From: Oricola sp.
Lineage (GTDB): Bacteria > Pseudomonadota > Alphaproteobacteria > Rhizobiales > Rhizobiaceae
NCBI RefSeq assembly: GCF_022763245.1
Contig: NZ_JALEGV010000014.1
Coordinates: forward strand, 62,001-126,000
Length of the DNA stretch: 64,000 bases
Reading direction: 5' to 3'
Shown here: one piece after another, positions 28,147-38,360 of the stretch
Layout: each line of letters opens with the position of its first letter
Numbering within the stretch: position 1 is the first letter of the stretch
Notes under the pieces: model-generated
Database searches by the model: none
What the model was told of the DNA's origin: nothing
What the model saw: only the letters and a program-made list of their open reading frames with translations
Program-made: the position numbers and the translations under genes

Positions 28147-29553
28147 ATGACCGCACCGCGCACACTCTATGACAAGATCTGGGACGATCACCTGATCGAC
28201 ACCGACGAGAACGGCACGTCGCTGCTCTATATCGACCGCCACCTGGTTCACGAAGTGACCAGCCCGCAGGCCTTCGAGGGGCTGCGCATGGCGCATCGGC
28301 CCGTCCACGCGCCGTCCAAGACGCTCGCCGTCGTCGACCACAACGTGCCGACCACGCCCGACCGTCACCAGGGCATCAAGAACGAGGAAAGCCGCATCCA
28401 GGTCGAGGCGCTGGCCAAGAACGCCGCCGATTTCGACATCGAATATTATTCGGAGAACGACAAGCGGCAGGGCATCGTCCACATCGTCGGGCCGGAACAG
28501 GGCTTCACCCTGCCGGGCATGACGATCGTCTGCGGCGACAGCCACACCTCCACCCATGGCGCCTTCGGCGCGCTGGCGCACGGCATCGGCACGTCGGAGG
28601 TCGAGCATGTGCTCGCCACCCAGACGCTGATCCAGAAGAAGGCCAAGAACATGCTCGTCCAGGTGGACGGCCAGCTTCCCGACGGCGTCACCGCCAAGGA
28701 CATCGTGCTGGCGATCATCGGCGAGATCGGCACGGCCGGCGGCACCGGCTACGTGATCGAGTTCGCCGGCGAGGCGATCCGCGCCCTGTCGATGGAAGGC
28801 CGCATGACCGTCTGCAACATGACCATCGAGGGCGGCGCCCGCGCCGGCCTGATCGCGCCGGACGAGACGACCTTCGCCTACATCAAGGACAAGCCGCGCG
28901 CGCCGAAGGGCCAGGCCTGGGACATGGCGCTGGAGTACTGGAAGACGCTGAAGACCGACGAGGGCGCGCATTACGACAAGGTCGTCAAGCTCGACGCGGC
29001 CGACCTGCCGCCGATCGTCACCTGGGGCTCCTCGCCGGAAGACGTCGTCTCGATCGAGGGCGTGGTGCCCAACCCGGACGACATCGCCGACGCCAACAAG
29101 CGCGCCTCGAAATGGCGGGCGCTGGAATATATGGGCCTCGAGCCGGGCACGAAGATGACCGACATCGCCATCGACCGCGTCTTCATCGGCTCCTGCACGA
29201 ACGGCCGCATCGAGGATCTGCGCGAAGTGGCGAAGGTCGTCGAGGGCAAGACGGTCGCTTCCACGGTCAACGCGATGATCGTGCCGGGCTCCGGCCTGGT
29301 GAAGGAACAGGCGGAAGCCGAGGGTCTCGACAAGATCTTCCTGGCCGCCGGTTTCGAGTGGCGCGAGCCGGGCTGCTCCATGTGCCTTGCCATGAATGAC
29401 GACCGGCTGAAGCCTGGCGAGCGTTGCGCGTCCACCTCGAACCGCAATTTCGAGGGCCGCCAGGGCTTCAAGGGCCGCACGCATCTGGTTTCGCCGGCCA
29501 TGGCGGCGGCGGCGGCGATCGCCGGCCATTTCGTCGACGTGCGCGATCTCTGA
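28147..29553 (+). CDS. leuC: 3-isopropylmalate dehydratase, large subunit
   Basis: A 468-residue aconitase-superfamily enzyme of leucine biosynthesis that isomerises 2- to 3-isopropylmalate with LeuD. ATG 28147 gives the family N-terminus [15 protein letters not shown]; an ATG at 28132 adds five residues. The [4Fe-4S] ligands are Cys in IGSCTNGR and the pair in [34 protein letters not shown] is typical. leuD is not adjacent, as often in rhizobia. A terminator follows. A short ORF and hairpin precede it. Confidence 0.96.
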   Translation: MTAPRTLYDKIWDDHLIDTDENGTSLLYIDRHLVHEVTSPQAFEGLRMAHRPVHAPSKTLAVVDHNVPTTPDRHQGIKNEESRIQVEALAKNAADFDIEYYSENDKRQGIVHIVGPEQGFTLPGMTIVCGDSHTSTHGAFGALAHGIGTSEVEHVLATQTLIQKKAKNMLVQVDGQLPDGVTAKDIVLAIIGEIGTAGGTGYVIEFAGEAIRALSMEGRMTVCNMTIEGGARAGLIAPDETTFAYIKDKPRAPKGQAWDMALEYWKTLKTDEGAHYDKVVKLDAADLPPIVTWGSSPEDVVSIEGVVPNPDDIADANKRASKWRALEYMGLEPGTKMTDIAIDRVFIGSCTNGRIEDLREVAKVVEGKTVASTVNAMIVPGSGLVKEQAEAEGLDKIFLAAGFEWREPGCSMCLAMNDDRLKPGERCASTSNRNFEGRQGFKGRTHLVSPAMAAAAAIAGHFVDVRDL

Positions 29554-29575
29554 TCGCATCCGTCAACCAATCCGG

Positions 29576-29601
29576 AACGGCGCCTGCGGGCGCCGTTTTC
29601 T
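29576..29601 (+). terminator. terminator after leuC
   Basis: AACGGCGCC / GGCGCCGTT stem (nine base pairs) with a TGCG loop, followed by TTTC. It lies 22 bases after the leuC stop. Confidence 0.8.
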
Positions 29602-29706
29602 TGCCGGCTCCAGGCCATGGCGGTCGGCCGGTTAACGCAATGGCAAGCGCAAGGCCCTAATCTGGTCATCCGATGGGGCGGCGCCGGCCGCCAACCGGTT
29701 GGATGG

Positions 29707-30891
29707 ATGTTCGAACAGTCTTATTTCCAGCTCCTGAATCCGCTGATTTCGCTCACCTTCGCGGGTGGGTTCCTCGTGCTGTGGCATTATGCGCGTGACA
29801 TCCGGTCGCTGCGCTTCTTCTCGGCCTCCTACTTCCTCGCGGCCTGCGCCATGGTGGCCGACTTCCTGCAGGCGATGATGGCGCCGGTGGTCGCGTCGGC
29901 GCTTCTGACCAGCCTCTACGTGGTCGCGTCGGTCTTCTTCTGCGCCGGGCTCTACCAGCTCTACACCAACCGGGTTCCCTGGAAGCCGCTGTCGGCGGCG
30001 GGGGCGGTGGTGCTCGTCGCCTACACCGTTCTGCGGCTTGGCATCGAGAACGTGGTTCCGAGCGCATGGGCGATCAATGTCGGCATCGCCACGCTCTATC
30101 TGCATTCGCTTTTCGTGTTGCGCCGGCACATGCGCAGCGGCATGCACCGGGCTCTCCAGTGCGTCGTCGCGACCAGCGCGGTTCTCCTGGTCGTGCGGAC
30201 CGCCGTGGTGTTCTGGTATGTCGGCGTGACGATGACGGAAGCCGATTATGCCGGTTCGCTGGCCTCGGTGACGCTGCAGCTCTTCCTCGCGGTCGCCTCG
30301 CTTGCCATCGCCGTCGTCCTCTTCGTCATGTTCGGCACGAAGATCGTCGGCCGGATGACGGAGAAGAGCTACACCGACCCGCTGACCGGCGCCCTCAATC
30401 GGCGCGGCTTCGAGGCCCGGATCGCGACCCTGGTCGGCGACCGCACGGCGACCGAACGCCGCCATGCCGTCGTCATGGCCGATCTCGACCAGTTCAAATC
30501 CGTCAACGACACCTATGGCCACGAGGCCGGCGACGTCGTGATCATGGCCTTTGCGAAACTGTTGCGCGATTCCGCGCGTGCCGAGGACGTCGTCGTTCGA
30601 TGGGGCGGCGAGGAGTTCCTCGTCGTCGTCGCCAACAGCGAGACCGCCTCCGCGCGGCTGTTCGCCGAAGGGGTGCGGGTGCGCTGGGAGGCGATCCGCC
30701 ACGACTGCCTCGACGGCGGTTCGGTGACGGCCAGTTTCGGGGTTGCCGGCTGGCGATCCGGACAGGATGTGGCCGGTGTCGGCCGCGCGGTCGACGCGGC
30801 GCTCTACCAGGCCAAGCGCGAAGGCCGCAACCGGGTCTGCGTGGACCGGCCGGACCCTCCCGCCAAGCCGGTTCGCGCCGAAGTCGCCTGA
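29707..30891 (+). CDS. membrane diguanylate cyclase (GGDEF), copy 1
   Basis: A 394-residue protein from ATG 29707 (MFEQSYFQLLNPL); longer starts add a non-conserved leader. Residues 1-215 hold about six or seven hydrophobic helices and form a membrane sensor of unrecognised type. The GGDEF domain follows (SYTDPLTGALNRRGFE, ADLDQFKSVNDTYGHEAGD), with active-site GGEEF and an inhibitory RxxD site (RAED) five residues before it. It should make c-di-GMP with product inhibition. A second gene at 32041 has the same length and a clearly homologous sensor (SYFQL...FSASYF). Confidence 0.92.
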   Translation: MFEQSYFQLLNPLISLTFAGGFLVLWHYARDIRSLRFFSASYFLAACAMVADFLQAMMAPVVASALLTSLYVVASVFFCAGLYQLYTNRVPWKPLSAAGAVVLVAYTVLRLGIENVVPSAWAINVGIATLYLHSLFVLRRHMRSGMHRALQCVVATSAVLLVVRTAVVFWYVGVTMTEADYAGSLASVTLQLFLAVASLAIAVVLFVMFGTKIVGRMTEKSYTDPLTGALNRRGFEARIATLVGDRTATERRHAVVMADLDQFKSVNDTYGHEAGDVVIMAFAKLLRDSARAEDVVVRWGGEEFLVVVANSETASARLFAEGVRVRWEAIRHDCLDGGSVTASFGVAGWRSGQDVAGVGRAVDAALYQAKREGRNRVCVDRPDPPAKPVRAEVA

Positions 30892-30913
30892 CCGGCGGCG
30901 CGCGCCGCCCGTC

Positions 30914-31861
30914 TCATCCGGGCAAGGCGTGGTGGAGAATGTAGATCCACACCGTCACTGTCAGCACCGAGAATGTCGTCGCCAACAGGAACGCCGAGGC
31001 GGCCAGGTTGACGGCGCGGTCATACATCACCGCGAAGAGATAGATGTTCATGCCCGGCGGCATGGCGGCCAGCGTCACGGCGGCGCGCACCATGTCGGGC
31101 GGCAGGGCGAAGACGTAGTGCGTCAGCACGAAGGCGATCGCGGGATGGACGATCAGCGACAGGGCCGCCACCATGCCGGCCTCCGGCAGGTCGGCGCGCA
31201 GCTGGTAGCGCGTCATCGCCGCGCCGATCCCGACCAGCGCGACCGGAATGGCGGCCTGCGCGATCATGTCCACGGCGGCCATCACCGGAGCGGGCAGCCA
31301 GTGCCCGGTGACGTTGACGATGGCGCCGCACAGGATGCCGAGCATGATCGGGTTGACGATGATCGCGCGGCCGGCGACCGACAGGGTCTCGGTCAGCGAG
31401 CGCCCGTTGCGGCGCATCAGTTCCATCGTCACCATGCCGACGGCGTAGATCATCGGCGCGTGCAGCGCGATGATGCCGAAGGACGGGGTCAGCGGCCCCG
31501 TGCCATGCGAGCGTTCGACGATGGCGAGGCCGAGCAGCACCGAATTGGAGAAGGTGGCGGCAAAGCCGACCGCGACGGCCTCTCCCGGCTGGCGGGCGAA
31601 CAGCCGGCGGGCCAGGATGATGCCGATGACAAAGCATGAAAACGCGCCGGTGTAGAAGCTGAGGAGCAGCGGCGGCGAGAAGGCGGTCGACAGGTCGAGG
31701 CGCTCCAGCGCCCTGAACAGCAGCACCGGAACGGCGATCTTGACGGCGAAGCCGTTGAGCGCGTCGGCAAGGCCGCCGGGGAGGTAGCCGATCTTGACGG
31801 TGGTCCAGCCGACGGCGATGAGGAGGAAGACCGGGGCGACGGTCACGAGAATGGCCAGCAT
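30914..31861 (-). CDS. AEC-family (auxin efflux carrier-like) transporter
   Basis: A 315-residue membrane protein with about ten helices and the usual two-bundle layout of the AEC family (LNGFAVKIAVPVLLFRALER at the first broken helix; IVNPIMLGILCGAIVN and the C-terminal TLAAMPPGMNIYLFAV for the second). Bacterial members carry malate, malonate or other organic acids; substrate unknown. It runs opposite to, and between, the two paralogous diguanylate cyclase genes, ending 22 bases from the first one. ATG 31861 is the start. Confidence 0.88.
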   Translation of the reverse strand: MLAILVTVAPVFLLIAVGWTTVKIGYLPGGLADALNGFAVKIAVPVLLFRALERLDLSTAFSPPLLLSFYTGAFSCFVIGIILARRLFARQPGEAVAVGFAATFSNSVLLGLAIVERSHGTGPLTPSFGIIALHAPMIYAVGMVTMELMRRNGRSLTETLSVAGRAIIVNPIMLGILCGAIVNVTGHWLPAPVMAAVDMIAQAAIPVALVGIGAAMTRYQLRADLPEAGMVAALSLIVHPAIAFVLTHYVFALPPDMVRAAVTLAAMPPGMNIYLFAVMYDRAVNLAASAFLLATTFSVLTVTVWIYILHHALPG

Positions 31862-32040
31862 GCGTCCGGTTTAGACCGGAAAGGGCGCGATTGGGAAGTG
31901 GCGGTTCGGCTCGCGGCGGCATCGTCACTTTATCCGCCGCGGCGAAATCGAAGCCGCATCATTAACTCCCCATCAAACAGGCGGGTGTATGGTCCGCGCC
32001 GACATTGCCGGTATTCCCCGGCGGGCGGTGGAACGGAAGC

Positions 32041-33225
32041 GTGCAGATACAGTCCTACTTCCAGCTGATCAGCCCGGTGATCTTCCTGGTTTTCGCGTGC
32101 GGTTTCCTGGTGGTTTCCCACTACGCGCGCGAGATCGCGGCTGCGCGGATCTTCTCCGCCTCCTATTTCTTCATCGCCTGCGCGCTCATCGCCGACTACC
32201 TGCGCGGCCTGCAGCCGCAGATCGTCGAGATCTACCTGATCAACACGCTCTACACGGCCGGATCGGCGCTGTTCTGCGTGGCGCTCTTCACCTTCTATCG
32301 CGGCCGCGCGCCGCTGCGCCTCATCGTCGGTACCTGCATCGCCATGCTCATCGGCCTGACCGTGTTCCGCTTCGTTCAGGACGAGATCGCCGGCCGCATC
32401 GTGGTCATGGATGTCGGCATCGCGTCGATGTTCATCTACGCCGCCTACGACATGCGCCACCTCATGCGCCGCCCTGTCGATCGTATCCTGCAGACCCTGG
32501 TCGCGCTCAACGGCGCGCAGCTGATCACGCGCACGGTTTTGATGCTGTGGTTCGAGGGCGGCGTGTTGACCCAGTTCAACTACGCCGAGTCGTTCTCGGC
32601 GATGTCCATGCAGTTCGTCGTTTCCGTGCTGGCGCTGGTGGTCGCGGCCAATCTGTTCATGATCTTCGGCATGGAGATCGTGAAGCGTCTGACGCTGACC
32701 AGCGAGACCGATCCGCTGACGGGCCTACTCAATCGCCGCGGTTTCGAGCGCCAGATGCCCGCATTGGCGGACCGGATCGCAGAAGGCGGGCTGGGCCATG
32801 CCGTGGTCCTGGCCGACATCGACCGGTTCAAGGCGATCAACGACCGGCACGGCCACGAGGCAGGCGACGACGTGATCATGCATTTCGCCCGCATGCTGGC
32901 CTGCCTGGCGCGCGAGGAGGATTTCGTGGTGCGCTGGGGCGGCGAGGAATTCATGATCGTCATGCCCATGGCCGACAAGGGCATCGCCCGGCTCTACGCG
33001 GAATCGGTGCGCTCGGCGCTGGAAGCCCTGCGGCATGACAGCCTCGGCGGCGAGAACGTCACGGCGAGCTTCGGCGTCGCGGTCTGGACGCGCGGGCGGC
33101 GGATTTCCGACGCGGTCCAGGGCGCCGACCATGCGCTCTACCGGGCCAAGCGCACGGGCCGCAACCGCGTCTGCCTGCACGGGGCGGAGACGCAGCTCGA
33201 CACCCGGCAGGAGGCCGTCGCCTGA
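32041..33225 (+). CDS. membrane diguanylate cyclase (GGDEF), copy 2
   Basis: A 394-residue protein starting at GTG 32041 (VQIQSYFQLISPV), identical in length to copy 1. About seven N-terminal helices include FSASYFFIACALIADYL, closely matching the first copy (FSASYFLAACAMVADFL). The GGDEF domain has TDPLTGLLNRRGFERQ, ADIDRFKAINDRHGHEAGDDV, intact GGEEF and an RxxD inhibitory site (REED). It should synthesise c-di-GMP in response to a membrane or periplasmic signal. No EAL domain or partner gene is near. Confidence 0.92.
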   Translation: MQIQSYFQLISPVIFLVFACGFLVVSHYAREIAAARIFSASYFFIACALIADYLRGLQPQIVEIYLINTLYTAGSALFCVALFTFYRGRAPLRLIVGTCIAMLIGLTVFRFVQDEIAGRIVVMDVGIASMFIYAAYDMRHLMRRPVDRILQTLVALNGAQLITRTVLMLWFEGGVLTQFNYAESFSAMSMQFVVSVLALVVAANLFMIFGMEIVKRLTLTSETDPLTGLLNRRGFERQMPALADRIAEGGLGHAVVLADIDRFKAINDRHGHEAGDDVIMHFARMLACLAREEDFVVRWGGEEFMIVMPMADKGIARLYAESVRSALEALRHDSLGGENVTASFGVAVWTRGRRISDAVQGADHALYRAKRTGRNRVCLHGAETQLDTRQEAVA

Positions 33226-33264
33226 CGGCTTGCCCGCATCTTCGCGGCGGCCTATCACGTCGCC

Positions 33265-33582
33265 ATGAGATTTCCCCGCATTCTGATTCTTGTCGCCCTG
33301 GCGTCCGTTCCCGCCGGCTGCCAGTCGATGATGCTCGATGGCCTGTCCGCTCCCGCGGGCGGCCCGATGCAGTATCGCTGCACCGACGGCGTGAAGCTCA
33401 CGCTGGAGCGCTCCGCCGGCTCGGTCACGGCGTCCGACAGCCGCGGCTTCAACGCCGAGATGCCAGCCAGTCCGCCCGCCCAGACGACGCGCTACGCCGA
33501 GGGCATCTACGCGCTGATCCTGGAGGACGTGCGGGCGACCTGGTTCGTGTCCGGCCAGAAGCCGGTGGAATGCCGCCGATAG
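33265..33582 (+). CDS. small lipoprotein, MliC-like
   Basis: A 105-residue lipoprotein with signal peptide and lipobox VPAGC (Cys19). The mature part resembles the MliC lysozyme-inhibitor fold: a YRCTDGVKLTLER start, a central loop PPAQTTRYAEG, an ATWFVSGQKPVEC end, with the two cysteines placed for the family disulfide. MliC proteins block C-type lysozyme. The canonical inhibitory S-A-S-G-x-R-Y loop is only partly kept (PAQTTRY), so inhibition is uncertain. It begins 39 bases after the second diguanylate cyclase and may be co-transcribed. Confidence 0.6.
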   Translation: MRFPRILILVALASVPAGCQSMMLDGLSAPAGGPMQYRCTDGVKLTLERSAGSVTASDSRGFNAEMPASPPAQTTRYAEGIYALILEDVRATWFVSGQKPVECRR

Positions 33583-33603
33583 GCGCCGGATCCCGCCGAA
33601 AGG

Positions 33604-33632
33604 GCCGCGAAACCAGCGGCTTGGGCTTTTTT
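33604..33632 (+). terminator. weak terminator-like hairpin
   Basis: A five-base-pair GCCGC/GCGGC stem is followed after six bases by six T. It lies between the MliC-like gene and sdhC. The stem is short, so this is tentative. Confidence 0.35.
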
Positions 33633-33812
33633 CGATACCGCTCGCGGTTCCAATCGATTGAAAGCCCGGCGTGGTGTTGCATTGCAGCAGAATCCCACTA
33701 AGGGATGACGTCGGTCGCCGTGCGGTCCTTTGACGCGGCGTGAAAGCCGCCCTATGAACGGGTGCACCGCAATGTGCGCCGGCCCTATTTTGAAAACGAG
33801 GAGCAGCCTGTC

Positions 33813-34214
33813 GTGAGCGCTTCCAGTCCTGCGAAAACCGAGCGTCCGCTTTCGCCGCATCTGCAGATCTACAAGCCCATTCCGACCATGATGATGTCGA
33901 TCGTGCATCGCATCACGGGTGTCGCGCTTTATGCCGGCACGCTGCTGGTCGCTTGGTGGCTGATCGCCGCGGCGAGCGGGCCGGACTATTTCGACTTCGT
34001 CAACGCCGTGCTCGGCTCGTGGTTCGGCATCCTCGTGCTGTTCGGCTTCACCTGGGCCTTGATCCATCACATGCTCGGCGGCCTTCGCCACTTCGCCTGG
34101 GATCTCGGCTACCTGTTCGAGAAGCGCACCTCGACGAAACTTGCCTATGCGACGATCATCGCCTCTGTGGCGCTGACGCTCCTGATCTGGATCGTCGCCG
34201 CGCTGGCCTATTGA
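33813..34214 (+). CDS. sdhC: succinate dehydrogenase cytochrome b556 subunit
   Basis: A 133-residue three-helix membrane anchor. GTG 33813 is chosen because GAGGAG lies about nine bases upstream. Motifs [21 protein letters not shown] (Ser/Arg of the quinone site) and the heme-ligand region [15 protein letters not shown] are standard. With SdhD it binds heme b and ubiquinone in complex II. It is the first gene of sdhC-sdhD-sdhA-(two extra genes)-sdhB. The 230-base region upstream has no ORF and presumably the promoter. Confidence 0.95.
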   Translation: MSASSPAKTERPLSPHLQIYKPIPTMMMSIVHRITGVALYAGTLLVAWWLIAAASGPDYFDFVNAVLGSWFGILVLFGFTWALIHHMLGGLRHFAWDLGYLFEKRTSTKLAYATIIASVALTLLIWIVAALAY

Positions 34215-34228
34215 GGGGGAGAAACGGC

Positions 34229-34609
34229 ATGTCCATCCTGACACCTTACAAGCGCGCCCAGGGCCTCGGCTCGGCCAAGGACGGCACGGAGCATTTCTGG
34301 CGCCAGCGCCTGACCGCGGTGGCCAACGTGCCGCTGATGATCGCCTTCGTGTGGATCGTGGCCTCCTGCATCGGCCAGCCCTACGAGACGGTTCTCGCGA
34401 CGCTCGGCCATCCCTTCGTGGCGGCCATCCTGCTGCTGGTCGTCGTCAGCGGGCTCTACCACGCGAAGCTCGGCATGCAGGTGGTCATCGAGGACTATGT
34501 GCATGGCGAAAGCGCGAAGCTCGTGGCGCTGATGCTCAACGTCTTCTTCACCTTCGTGATTGGCGCGCTCTGCGTCTTCGCAATCCTGAAACTGGGTTTC
34601 GCCGGCTGA
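34229..34609 (+). CDS. sdhD: succinate dehydrogenase membrane anchor subunit
   Basis: A 126-residue three-helix protein starting at ATG 34229 after GAGGGGGAG. It has [20 protein letters not shown] at the N-terminus and the heme/quinone region [21 protein letters not shown]. It forms the membrane domain of complex II with SdhC, 14 bases downstream of it. Confidence 0.95.
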   Translation: MSILTPYKRAQGLGSAKDGTEHFWRQRLTAVANVPLMIAFVWIVASCIGQPYETVLATLGHPFVAAILLLVVVSGLYHAKLGMQVVIEDYVHGESAKLVALMLNVFFTFVIGALCVFAILKLGFAG

Positions 34610-34655
34610 CACGGCCGCGGCGAACCCGGAACAGCGGCTCCAGGGAACGACACGC

Positions 34656-36500
34656 ATGAACACAAACGCTTCCAACCCGGCGACGGCGGGCAGAGCCTAT
34701 CGCTACGAGGACCACAAATTCGACGTCGTCGTCGTTGGCGCCGGTGGCGCCGGTCTGCGCGCCACGCTTGGCATGGCCGAACAGGGCCTGCGCACGGCCT
34801 GCATCACCAAGGTGTTTCCGACGCGTTCGCACACGGTCGCCGCGCAGGGCGGCATCGCTGCCTCGCTGACCAACATGACGCCGGACTGCTGGCAGTGGCA
34901 CATGTACGACACTGTGAAGGGCTCGGACTGGCTCGGCGACGTTGACGCCATGCAGTATCTCGCCATGGAAGCGCCCAAGGCGGTCTATGAGCTTGAGCAT
35001 TACGGCGTGCCCTTCAGCCGCACCGAAGACGGCAAGATCTACCAGCGGCCTTTCGGCGGCCACATGCAGAATTTCGGCGACGGCCCGCCCGTGCAGCGCA
35101 CCTGCGCCGCCGCCGACCGTACCGGCCACGCCATCCTGCACACGCTCTACGGCCAGTCGGTGCGCAACAACGCTCAGTTCTTCATCGAGTATTTCGCGCT
35201 CGACCTGATCATGGACGATGACGGCCGCTGCACCGGCGTCGTCGCCTGGAACCTCGACGACGGCACCATCCACCGCTTCTCCGCGAAGATGGTGGTGCTG
35301 GCGACCGGCGGCTACGGCCGTGCCTATTTCTCCGCGACCAGCGCGCATACCTGCACCGGCGACGGCAACGGCATGATCGCCCGCGCGGGCCTGCCGCTGC
35401 AGGACATGGAGTTCGTTCAGTTCCATCCGACCGGCATCTACGGCGCGGGCTGCCTGATCACCGAGGGCGCGCGCGGCGAGGGCGGCTATCTCGTCAATTC
35501 GGAAGGCGAGCGCTTCATGGAGCGCTACGCGCCGTCGGCCAAGGATCTCGCCTCGCGCGACGTCGTCTCGCGCTGCATGACGATGGAGATCCGGGAAGGG
35601 CGCGGCGTCGGCAAGAACGCCGACCACATCTTCCTGCATCTCGACCATCTGGATCCGGCTGTGCTCGCCGAGCGCCTGCCCGGCATCTCGGAATCGGCGA
35701 AGATCTTCGCCGGCGTCGATGTGACGAAGGAGCCGATCCCGGTTCTGCCGACGGTCCATTACAACATGGGCGGCATTCCGACCAATTACTGGGGCGAGGT
35801 GCTGAACCCGGCCAATGGCGGGCCCGACGCGGTGGCGCCTGGCCTGATGGCGGTCGGCGAGGCGGGCTGCGCCTCCGTCCACGGCGCCAACCGGCTCGGC
35901 TCCAACTCGCTGATCGACCTCGTGGTCTTCGGCCGGGCGGCTGCCATTCGCGCCGGCGAGGTGATCGACCGCGAATCCTCGATCCCCGACGTCAACGAGG
36001 CGGCCTGCGACAAGATCATGGATCGTTTTGACCGGCTGCGCCACGCCAGCGGTTCCACGCCCACGGCCGACCTGCGCGAGAAGATGCAGCGCGCCATGCA
36101 GGAAGACGCCGCCGTCTTCCGCACGCAGGAATCGCTGGAGCAGGGCTGCCAGCGCATCTCGGCCATCTGGAGCGAACTGCCGGACCTCAAGGTCACCGAC
36201 CGCTCGATGATCTGGAACTCCGACCTGGTGGAAACGCTGGAACTGGAAAACCTGATGGCTTGCGCCATCACCACGGTCTACGGCGCGGAAGCCCGCAAGG
36301 AGAGCCGCGGTTCGCATGCCCGCGAAGACTATGCCGAAGGCAAGTTCGCCGGCCGCGACGACGACAACTGGCGCAAGCACACGCTGGCCTGGGTCGATGA
36401 CGCGGGCAAGGTGACGCTCGACTATCGCCCGGTGCACACCGACCTGATCGCCGACGGCATCGAGCTCGCCAAGATCGCGCCGAAGGCGCGGGTGTACTGA
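34656..36500 (+). CDS. sdhA: succinate dehydrogenase flavoprotein subunit
   Basis: A 614-residue flavoprotein. FAD-binding [12 protein letters not shown], the covalent-FAD histidine in [10 protein letters not shown], active-site [11 protein letters not shown] and [11 protein letters not shown], and the Arg of [13 protein letters not shown] are conserved. It oxidises succinate to fumarate and passes electrons to SdhB. Length is standard. The stop is two bases before the next ORF. Confidence 0.97.
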   Translation: MNTNASNPATAGRAYRYEDHKFDVVVVGAGGAGLRATLGMAEQGLRTACITKVFPTRSHTVAAQGGIAASLTNMTPDCWQWHMYDTVKGSDWLGDVDAMQYLAMEAPKAVYELEHYGVPFSRTEDGKIYQRPFGGHMQNFGDGPPVQRTCAAADRTGHAILHTLYGQSVRNNAQFFIEYFALDLIMDDDGRCTGVVAWNLDDGTIHRFSAKMVVLATGGYGRAYFSATSAHTCTGDGNGMIARAGLPLQDMEFVQFHPTGIYGAGCLITEGARGEGGYLVNSEGERFMERYAPSAKDLASRDVVSRCMTMEIREGRGVGKNADHIFLHLDHLDPAVLAERLPGISESAKIFAGVDVTKEPIPVLPTVHYNMGGIPTNYWGEVLNPANGGPDAVAPGLMAVGEAGCASVHGANRLGSNSLIDLVVFGRAAAIRAGEVIDRESSIPDVNEAACDKIMDRFDRLRHASGSTPTADLREKMQRAMQEDAAVFRTQESLEQGCQRISAIWSELPDLKVTDRSMIWNSDLVETLELENLMACAITTVYGAEARKESRGSHAREDYAEGKFAGRDDDNWRKHTLAWVDDAGKVTLDYRPVHTDLIADGIELAKIAPKARVY

Positions 36501-36502
36501 CC

Positions 36503-36940
36503 ATGGCGCTGGCGGCGGCCGGATATTCGGGCAAGCCCGTTGCCGACAAGCTCGGCATGAAGGACGGCCACGCCGAGCTGTTCGTCAACCTGCCCGAGGA
36601 CGTCGCCGATCTGGCCGGCGCGCGCGATTTCGCGTCCTGCGAGAAGACGTCGTGGAACGCGCTCCCCGGCAAGGGGCATTACGATTTCGTGCATGCCTTC
36701 ACGACGGAGAAATCCGACCTGGAAGGCAATGCCGCACGCCTGCGCGACTGGATCATGCCGGACGGCATGGTCTGGGTGTCGTGGCCGAAGAAGTCGTCGA
36801 AGGTTGAGACCGACATCACCGAGGACACCGTCCGGGAGACGCTTTTGCCGACGGGGCTGGTCGATGTGAAAGTCTGCGCCGTCACCGAGATCTGGAGCGG
36901 GCTGAAGCTTGTCGTCCGCAAGGAACTGAGAACGCATTGA
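36503..36940 (+). CDS. DUF3052-family protein inside the sdh operon
   Basis: A 145-residue soluble protein starting two bases after sdhA. It begins AAAGYSGKPVADKLGMKDG and continues with YDFVHAFTTEKSDLE, MPDGMVWVSWPKKSSKVETDITEDTVRE and LVDVKVCAVTEIWSGLKLVVRKELR, all typical of DUF3052. The fold looks like a small Rossmann-type, methyltransferase-like domain without a recognised cofactor motif. No biochemical function is established. Tight spacing implies translational coupling with sdhA. Confidence 0.8.
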   Translation: MALAAAGYSGKPVADKLGMKDGHAELFVNLPEDVADLAGARDFASCEKTSWNALPGKGHYDFVHAFTTEKSDLEGNAARLRDWIMPDGMVWVSWPKKSSKVETDITEDTVRETLLPTGLVDVKVCAVTEIWSGLKLVVRKELRTH

Positions 36941-36972
36941 TGTGGACCACGGGATATCGGGAGGAAAATGCC

Positions 36973-37290
36973 ATGGCCAATCTGTTCGCGAAACTCGCAG
37001 GTGCAACGACCGTGTGCGCGGTGGCGCTGGCCACCGGCGCGGCTTCTGCCAATGACGAGGTGATCCTGGCTTCCTGCAAGGCCGAGCTCCAACTGTCGGA
37101 CGCCGGATGCGCCTGCGTGCTCGACAAGGTTCACTCCGAATTGAGCGACAAGCAGCTCGAATTCTTCGTCGCCGCAATCAGCAAGAACCAGCCTGTCATG
37201 ATGCAGGCCCAGATGGCGCTCACCGGCGCTGAAATGATGGAGATCGCGAATTTCATGACCGTGACTCCGCAGCAATGCCAGAACCAGTAG
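36973..37290 (+). CDS. small periplasmic Cys-containing protein in the sdh operon
   Basis: About 105 residues from ATG 36973, which follows GGGAGGAAA. A signal peptide (ending GAASA) leaves a mature part of about 80 residues with four cysteines (ASCK, GCAC, QQC) and several Met-rich segments (PVMMQAQMALTGAEMMEIANFM). The cysteine spacing would allow two disulfides or metal binding. No known family. It lies 15 bases before sdhB, so it is made with complex II; an assembly or metal-handling role is only a guess. Confidence 0.7.
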   Translation: MANLFAKLAGATTVCAVALATGAASANDEVILASCKAELQLSDAGCACVLDKVHSELSDKQLEFFVAAISKNQPVMMQAQMALTGAEMMEIANFMTVTPQQCQNQ

Positions 37291-37305
37291 TGGAAACGAC
37301 GCACC

Positions 37306-38085
37306 ATGGTTGAACTCGCACTTCCCAAGAACTCGAAGATCTCGCAGGGCAAGGTCTGGCCGAAGCCGGAAGGCGCGACCAATCTGCGCGAGTACAAGAT
37401 CTATCGCTGGAGCCCGGATGACGGGAAGAACCCGTCCATCGACACCTATTACGTCGACATGGACGATTGCGGACCGATGGTGCTCGACGGGCTCTTGTAC
37501 ATCAAGAACAAGATCGACCCGACGCTGACGCTGCGCCGTTCCTGCCGCGAAGGCATTTGCGGCTCCTGCGCGATGAACATCGACGGCACCAACACCTTGG
37601 CCTGCACCAAGGGTTCCGACGAGATCGACGGCTCGATCAAGGTCTATCCGCTGCCGCACATGCCGGTCGTCAAGGACCTGGTGCCGGACCTGACCCAGTT
37701 CTACGCCCAGCACGCCTCGATCCAGCCCTGGCTGGAGACGAAGACGCCGGCGCCGGAAAAGGAATGGCGCCAGACGCATGAGGACCGTGCGAAGCTCGAC
37801 GGGCTCTACGAGTGCATCCTGTGCGCCTGCTGCTCGACCTCGTGCCCGTCCTACTGGTGGAACGGCGACCGCTATCTCGGCCCCGCCGCGCTGCTGCAGG
37901 CCTATCGCTGGCTGATCGACAGCCGTGACGAGGCGACCGGCGAGCGTCTCGACAATCTCGAAGACCCGTTCCGGCTGTATCGCTGCCACACGATCATGAA
38001 CTGCACCCAGGCCTGCCCGAAGGGCCTGAACCCGGCGAAGGCCATCGCCGAAATCAAGAAGATGATGGTCGAACGGCGGGTGTGA
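37306..38085 (+). CDS. sdhB: succinate dehydrogenase iron-sulfur subunit
   Basis: A 259-residue protein. An N-terminal plant-type ferredoxin domain carries the [2Fe-2S] ligands ([16 protein letters not shown] and TLACT), and the C-terminal domain carries the [4Fe-4S] and [3Fe-4S] ligands ([30 protein letters not shown]). It carries electrons from SdhA to ubiquinone. The next 275 bases hold nothing convincing, neither ORF nor clear terminator. Confidence 0.97.
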   Translation: MVELALPKNSKISQGKVWPKPEGATNLREYKIYRWSPDDGKNPSIDTYYVDMDDCGPMVLDGLLYIKNKIDPTLTLRRSCREGICGSCAMNIDGTNTLACTKGSDEIDGSIKVYPLPHMPVVKDLVPDLTQFYAQHASIQPWLETKTPAPEKEWRQTHEDRAKLDGLYECILCACCSTSCPSYWWNGDRYLGPAALLQAYRWLIDSRDEATGERLDNLEDPFRLYRCHTIMNCTQACPKGLNPAKAIAEIKKMMVERRV

Positions 38086-38360
38086 CGCCCGCTGCCGTCC
38101 CGTTGGGCTGAAGACGGTTTTCGCGGCGCTTTGAGCTCGCGATGTCGAGGCACTCGGCTCCTTCTGGCCCCTTCGTCCCTCCGCTTGTGGGGATGGATGA
38201 AGGGTGGGCGTCGTCGCGAAGCGACGCTCAAACTGCAAACGCCATCGCCATTGCGAGATCGCCCGCCGCGTCGGCGCGGGCCTGCGGCTGCCTGCGCCGT
38301 GGTCGCCGGAGGATGTCACAACCACGGCAGGCTTTGCGGCAGGCCCGCGCGGACCCGCCG

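Noticed and set aside
30894-30909. Sixteen-base GC palindrome after the first diguanylate cyclase
   Set aside because: It has no loop and no T run and can arise by chance in GC-rich DNA between convergent genes.
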